This document shows positions 52,265-55,819 of a DNA stretch of 55,819 bases, piece by piece. The translations under genes and the position numbers were made by a program. Numbering within the stretch: the stretch's first letter is position 1; each line of letters opens with the position of its first letter. Source of the DNA: Lachnospiraceae bacterium (GTDB lineage Bacteria; Bacillota; Clostridia; Lachnospirales; Lachnospiraceae); the NCBI GenBank assembly GCA_017416465.1, contig JAFQCK010000161.1, positions 1-55,819 on the forward strand, written 5' to 3'. The notes beneath the pieces are model-generated. The model saw only the letters and a list, made by a program, of their open reading frames with translations. It searched no databases and was not told the origin of the DNA.

Positions 52265-52309
52265 AAACCGGTGTTTTCCCTACTACTTATTGTAGAGTAA
52301 CACCGGTTT
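52265..52309. terminator. Bidirectional terminator between ychF and the HipA-like gene
   Basis: AAACCGGTGTT (52265-52275) and AACACCGGTTT (52299-52309) pair over 11 bp, with an inner CTAC/GTAG pairing. The flanks are T-rich on both strands. Both genes converge on it. Confidence 0.75.
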
Positions 52310-52311
52310 AC

Positions 52312-53550
52312 TTATATCATCCCTTTTGTCTGATACTCCTCTGCTATGTTTTCCTCAACATCATCATCTGTAGATATGGTTTCTGATGGAGTATAATCCA
52401 TTGAGATTGCAAATAAATCTTTTATACGTTTCTGTGTTGTATCACATATCGCTTTAACTCTTGCCGCATCCATATAGTCCGATACACCTTTTGCTGTGAA
52501 TGTTTCAGTAATTAACTCCCTAATATCTGACAATTTCTCAAAATCAATCCAATCAAATGACGACACCAGCTTCAACTGTTCTTTGTGACTCTTTTTAAAT
52601 GGTTTACAGATTACATCTCTTTCTGCATATATCTGTGCAGGCATCTTATCATATCCAAGCGAACTTCCGCTATCATAGATAGGAGCCATTCCTATCCATT
52701 CAAGTGTTTCTGCATTTCGCAGTACTCCGAAGTTATTAAAATGTCTGTCCTCATTCGTAATAATATAATCAAGAACTATCATTCTATCTAAAAACCGAAC
52801 TACATCTTTGATTCCCAATTTTTCACAACAGCTAAGAAAATGCTGATATACTGATACATTGTTTTCCTTCTTCTGTGTTTGCATAATTCTCCATGCCGGA
52901 ATCAGTTCTGTATCTGACGTAACAAAATCTTCACATACACTATATGGCACCTCCTTATTCCACATAACCTGATATGATATGTGCGGAATTTCAAGTCTTT
53001 CCATAATTCCTGTAGCTATAACTTCACTAAAAGGTTGTTGTCTGAATGGATTTGAACCTCCCTTTATAAGATACCTTTTTCCATCTATTACCTTCCACCT
53101 TTTTTTTAGATTACCATCAGAAGTATTATCAGGCGAGCTGAAATCAAAAGCATTATTCTTCTTATTCGTACCAAACAGAACATCTCCTATGTCATCAGAG
53201 AATGGATTGTCAAAAAAATTGATTTTATCCCATGTAATATCTACTCCATATGGACATATCCAATATTGGTCTGACAGACTCAGCCCATAACATTTTATTA
53301 AAAGCATTTTTGTGTTGACTATATTCAATATTTCCAGTGCTTCTCTTATTCCTGAACGACTTGCCGGAATGGAACGTTCTGTCCACCAATCATTTAATGC
53401 TGTCCTGTCTACTATACCTTTTTTAATCGGAACACCCACCGGCAGATGCTCTGATTCGTACACTTTCCCTATCTTCTTTATAAAACCGGTTGCATCATCC
53501 AGTTCCAGTTCTACCACACATATTCTTTTGTGCATAAGATTACATTTCAT
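52312..53550 (-). CDS. HipA-like Ser/Thr kinase without HipB
   Basis: The 412-residue protein has the HipA-type kinase core. The catalytic loop DYIITNEDRHFNNFGVL lies near residue 277, and APIYDSGSSLGYD near 304 takes the place of the DFG metal-binding motif. The nucleotide-binding strand is WKVIDGKRYLIKGG. The N-terminal domain differs from classical HipA. HipA kinases phosphorylate targets such as glutamyl-tRNA synthetase and cause persistence. No HTH antitoxin gene precedes it; only a 21-residue ORF overlaps its start. The ATG follows AGAGG closely. Confidence 0.8.
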   Translation of the reverse strand: MKCNLMHKRICVVELELDDATGFIKKIGKVYESEHLPVGVPIKKGIVDRTALNDWWTERSIPASRSGIREALEILNIVNTKMLLIKCYGLSLSDQYWICPYGVDITWDKINFFDNPFSDDIGDVLFGTNKKNNAFDFSSPDNTSDGNLKKRWKVIDGKRYLIKGGSNPFRQQPFSEVIATGIMERLEIPHISYQVMWNKEVPYSVCEDFVTSDTELIPAWRIMQTQKKENNVSVYQHFLSCCEKLGIKDVVRFLDRMIVLDYIITNEDRHFNNFGVLRNAETLEWIGMAPIYDSGSSLGYDKMPAQIYAERDVICKPFKKSHKEQLKLVSSFDWIDFEKLSDIRELITETFTAKGVSDYMDAARVKAICDTTQKRIKDLFAISMDYTPSETISTDDDVEENIAEEYQTKGMI

Positions 53551-53605
53551 AAGCCTCTGTCACTTCCTTTTCCGATTTATTCTTATTACTGTTATTATAT
53601 CTCAT
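53540..53605 (-). CDS. 21-residue ORF overlapping the HipA-like start
   Basis: The frame reads MRYNNSNKNKSEKEVTEAYE and one more Met, and its stop overlaps the HipA-like start by 11 nt. It is polar and lysine/glutamate-rich. It may be a translation-coupling leader peptide or the last piece of a lost upstream gene. Nothing identifies it. Confidence 0.25.
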   Translation of the reverse strand: MRYNNSNKNKSEKEVTEAYEM

Positions 53606-53642
53606 TTTTATAAACTAACCAATAGAGATAATATAGTTTTAT

Positions 53643-53735
53643 CTAACCACAACCTAAAAATATAAAAACCGATGCTATAAATATCAAACACACTGCTGAT
53701 ATAAACTTAAATTTCTTCACGCTTTTTTCTCTCAT
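53643..53735 (-). CDS. 30-residue lipoprotein-signal-like ORF
   Basis: It reads MREKSVKKFKFISAVCLIFI then ASVFIFLGCG. This is a basic start, a hydrophobic helix and a lipobox-like FLGC, and it stops two residues after that. AAAGGA abuts the ATG. It is either the signal-peptide stub of a lipoprotein lost to mutation or a very small lipopeptide. No homologue is recognised. Confidence 0.35.
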   Translation of the reverse strand: MREKSVKKFKFISAVCLIFIASVFIFLGCG

Positions 53736-53765
53736 TCCTTTACCAAAAAAGACCAAAGATTTTAC

Positions 53766-53972
53766 CTATATGCAGTCTAAGTATCTAGAATCTATCCCAT
53801 TCTGTTTATCTGTATTTTCTGTTATACTGCTTTCCTCTGTCTTTTTAGTTAGTGATTCTTCCTTCTTTTTATCTCCGCAACCAACCGTTGCAACAGCCAT
53901 CATTAACATTATTAATACCAGTGAATTTCTTTTCTTGTTATTCATTTTAATTAGCACCATCTTCTTCACCAC
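53766..53972 (-). CDS. Small putative lipoprotein
   Basis: The 68-residue product has a basic N-terminus, a hydrophobic helix (about residues 18-30) and TVGC with Cys32. A lysine/glutamate/serine-rich tail follows (DKKKEESLTKKTEESSITEN). The start is GTG at 53972 with AAAGGAG six nt upstream and a TATAAT-like box further up. The tail ends abruptly at SRYLDCI, so it may be a truncated lipoprotein. It lies between the RTX gene's terminator and the HipA-like gene. The 53973-54101 stretch holds only its presumed promoter. Confidence 0.5.
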   Translation of the reverse strand: MVKKMVLIKMNNKKRNSLVLIMLMMAVATVGCGDKKKEESLTKKTEESSITENTDKQNGIDSRYLDCI

Positions 53973-54101
53973 TTACTTCTCCTTTTCGATTATATTTTAT
54001 ATAACTTCTAAAACACATATATATTCTTTAATTATCTTTTTTAACTTTCCACACTACTTATTTTTAAGTTTATTACAAGTAAAACTCACTGTCAATCAAC
54101 C

Positions 54102-54142
54102 AAAAACAGAACCTCATTTTTTCACTTGAAGTTCTGTTTTTT
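54102..54142. terminator. RTX gene terminator
   Basis: AAAAACAGAAC (54102-54112) and GTTCTGTTTTT (54131-54141) form an 11-bp stem with T-runs on both strands, 42 bp past the RTX stop codon. Confidence 0.8.
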
Positions 54143-54183
54143 AGTACTCTTTATTACTTATTAGCTTTTATCATAATCAATTA

Positions 54184-55819
54184 TTATGCTTCATCACTTG
54201 TCCAAATCTGTTCTGAAGGACTTACATAACCAATTTCTTCTTTATCCATTATAGATGAATAAATTCCACTACCATCTCCAAATGCTGCCATCGTATCAAC
54301 CATTTGCTGTAACTGTTTATTAGTTATGTCATATCCATCCGCTGTTACAATTGATTCTATTCTATTATTTTCTGATACACACCAATCATTGATAGTTAAT
54401 GCATTACCATTTACCGAAGAATTAATCTTAAGATTATCCCCATCTTTTTCAAAGATAAGATTCATAACATCTTCTCCGAGATTTATAATATCATCTCCAC
54501 CAAAGTCAGTTATTGAAACATTTCTTTCATCTAATGAAATATCATATATATTATCTAATCTTGAATCAATGCCTGAAATCAGTTCGAACGAATATGTGTT
54601 AGGATTTATTTTCCATACACTATTATCATCAAACATAACATTAAAATTCTTATAAGCATTACTATATCTGTAAGAATTTAAAACAACCTGACTATCACCT
54701 TCTTTTAAAGAAATTGTTATGTCATATGTTCCGGTTGTGCTTATTACTAAGTCATCAATGGTTATTCCTTCTTCAAATTTAAGTGTATTGGTTCCAGATG
54801 TATCATAAATAGTGTCTGTTCCGGTACTTCTACCAAATATATATACATCGTTTCCATTGCCACCATTTAATATATCATTTCCTGACTCTCCATAAATGGT
54901 ATCGTTTCCATCTCCTGCATTTACAGTATCATTTCCGGCTCCGGCATTAAACACTTCCCATGTACTGTAGTTGTATGCTCCGCCTCTTCCATTTATTACA
55001 TCATCTTCTTTAGTTCCCTCAAAGTATCTGGTTACTTCCTGAATATATGACCTGTCCCATATGGTTCCGTCTGCAAAGTTTATTGTACCTACCCAGTTTC
55101 TTCCATATGCGTTACTGTATGCTTCATTTATTGTGAGCTTATCTGCACTTGTTATATTGGTAAGGACTAAATTATTTCCTACTCTTTCAACTTTTATGTC
55201 CGCAGGATTTACTCCTTCCCCGAAGACGATTTTATCATTTAACGAATTGTAATAATCATAGTTATTGATTACGTCTTCTCCGTCTCCCAGATTAAAGAAG
55301 TATGTATCAACTCCGTCATTTCCGGCTAAAGTATCATTTCCTTCTCCACCTGCTATGTAGTCATTTCCGGTTCCTCCACTTATACTGTCATTGCCTTTTC
55401 CTGCAATAATAGTTTCACTTCCCCCATTTCCTATTATACTATCATCTCCCTCTGTTCCTATTACAAAAGATGTTCCTGAAATCTTACCAAGTTCGTCTAT
55501 AATATCCTGATAACCAATATAACTTTCTACAAACGCAATAAAGTTTTCTTTATTATCATAGTTTATTGAAAGAATATATCTTCCCATATCCTTTACTGTA
55601 TTCTTAATATCAACCCCTTTTTCACTGCATATCTTCATATATGTATCAAATAAGGTTGTATCAATATATTTATTTCCACTTTCACTTTCTTTTACATATG
55701 TCATTGCAAGATAGTCTTTGAGTGCTGTTTCTCCATTAAGCATGTTATAATACAATTCAAATATATTGTTATATATATTATTTAATATTGGTGCTGCCGA
55801 ATTTACAGGATTAGCTCCA
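54184..55819 (-). CDS. RTX calcium-binding repeat protein, C-terminal part (cut by window edge)
   Basis: The frame is open to the right edge, so only the last about 545 residues are seen. Upstream of the first possible start (TTG at 55755) it still encodes SAAPILNNIYNNIFELYYNM. Two RTX blocks of GGxGNDxL nonapeptides are present: the first near GNDSISGGTGNDYIAGGEGN, the second near GAGNDTVNAGDGNDTIYGES. Each is followed by a haemolysin-type beta domain (DKIVFGEGVNPADIKVER; LKFEEGITIDDLVIS). The C-terminus QLQQMVDTMAAFGDGSG resembles the end of RTX proteins exported by type I systems in Gram-negatives. No type I exporter gene is in the window. Function is unknown. Confidence 0.85.
   Translation of the reverse strand, partial: GANPVNSAAPILNNIYNNIFELYYNMLNGETALKDYLAMTYVKESESGNKYIDTTLFDTYMKICSEKGVDIKNTVKDMGRYILSINYDNKENFIAFVESYIGYQDIIDELGKISGTSFVIGTEGDDSIIGNGGSETIIAGKGNDSISGGTGNDYIAGGEGNDTLAGNDGVDTYFFNLGDGEDVINNYDYYNSLNDKIVFGEGVNPADIKVERVGNNLVLTNITSADKLTINEAYSNAYGRNWVGTINFADGTIWDRSYIQEVTRYFEGTKEDDVINGRGGAYNYSTWEVFNAGAGNDTVNAGDGNDTIYGESGNDILNGGNGNDVYIFGRSTGTDTIYDTSGTNTLKFEEGITIDDLVISTTGTYDITISLKEGDSQVVLNSYRYSNAYKNFNVMFDDNSVWKINPNTYSFELISGIDSRLDNIYDISLDERNVSITDFGGDDIINLGEDVMNLIFEKDGDNLKINSSVNGNALTINDWCVSENNRIESIVTADGYDITNKQLQQMVDTMAAFGDGSGIYSSIMDKEEIGYVSPSEQIWTSDEA

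Noticed and set aside
52312-55819. Accessory end as a prophage or integrative element
   Set aside because: No integrase, attachment repeats, capsid or conjugation genes are visible. The HipA-like, lipoprotein and RTX genes are not enough.

Overview
The window is AT-rich chromosomal DNA from a spore-forming low-GC Gram-positive. The combination of SCIFF peptide plus maturase, fused SecDF, spoIIGA-sigE, sigG, ylmC-nrdR and a dcw cluster with two PBPs points to Clostridia, most likely Lachnospiraceae; the genus cannot be fixed from sequence alone. Most genes lie on the minus strand. The plus-strand genes are pyrBI, tRNA-Leu with aroE, and ychF. No prophage, insertion sequence or CRISPR array is visible.

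Layout. 1-1.5 kb: an Rpn-family (PD-(D/E)XK) nuclease gene with an EGRK-type repeat tail, preceded by a separate short gene that matches only its C-terminal part. 1.5-8.6 kb: apt, recJ, secDF, the radical SAM SCIFF maturase, the 46-residue SCIFF precursor and a TIGR04086 membrane protein. 8.6-15.0 kb: an eight-gene, tightly overlapping Tad/type II secretion-like operon (two degenerate MinD/TadZ-like ATPases, a CpaF-type ATPase, a TadB/TadC-like platform, four small single-TM proteins). It is divergent from pyrB-pyrI. 16.6-25.1 kb: polysaccharide deacetylase, rnpB, a TGS-domain nucleoside kinase, trmK-rpoD-dnaG-dgt (macromolecular synthesis cluster) and deoD. 25.3-29.4 kb: a LURP-one-like protein, a wrecked Cu/Zn superoxide dismutase remnant, a FAD/Rieske oxidoreductase, tRNA-Leu(AAG), aroE and yqeG. 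29.4-36.5 kb: nrdR, ylmC, sigG, then three genes lying between sigG and sigE (a membrane GDPD, a DUF5662 protein, a trigger-factor-like lipoprotein), then sigE and spoIIGA. 36.9-49.6 kb: a complete division/cell-wall cluster mraZ-rsmH-ftsL-PBP-PBP-mraY-murD-ftsW-murA-ftsQ-ftsZ. 50-52.2 kb: lgt and ychF. 52.3 kb to the end: accessory genes (HipA-like kinase without HipB, very small lipoprotein-like ORFs, and the C-terminal part of an RTX protein that runs off the right edge).

Regulatory sequence is readable in several places. There is an array of AAGTGG motifs at about 10-bp period just downstream of a good promoter ahead of mraZ. A Spo0A box and a TTGACA-21 bp-TATAAT promoter precede spoIIGA. 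A 13-bp stem would lock up the sigG start codon. An intercistronic hairpin separates the SCIFF precursor from its maturase. The strongest candidates for undescribed biology are the separate Rpn C-terminal gene (possible antitoxin) and the divergent Tad-like operon, whose first gene appears to lack a canonical start codon.
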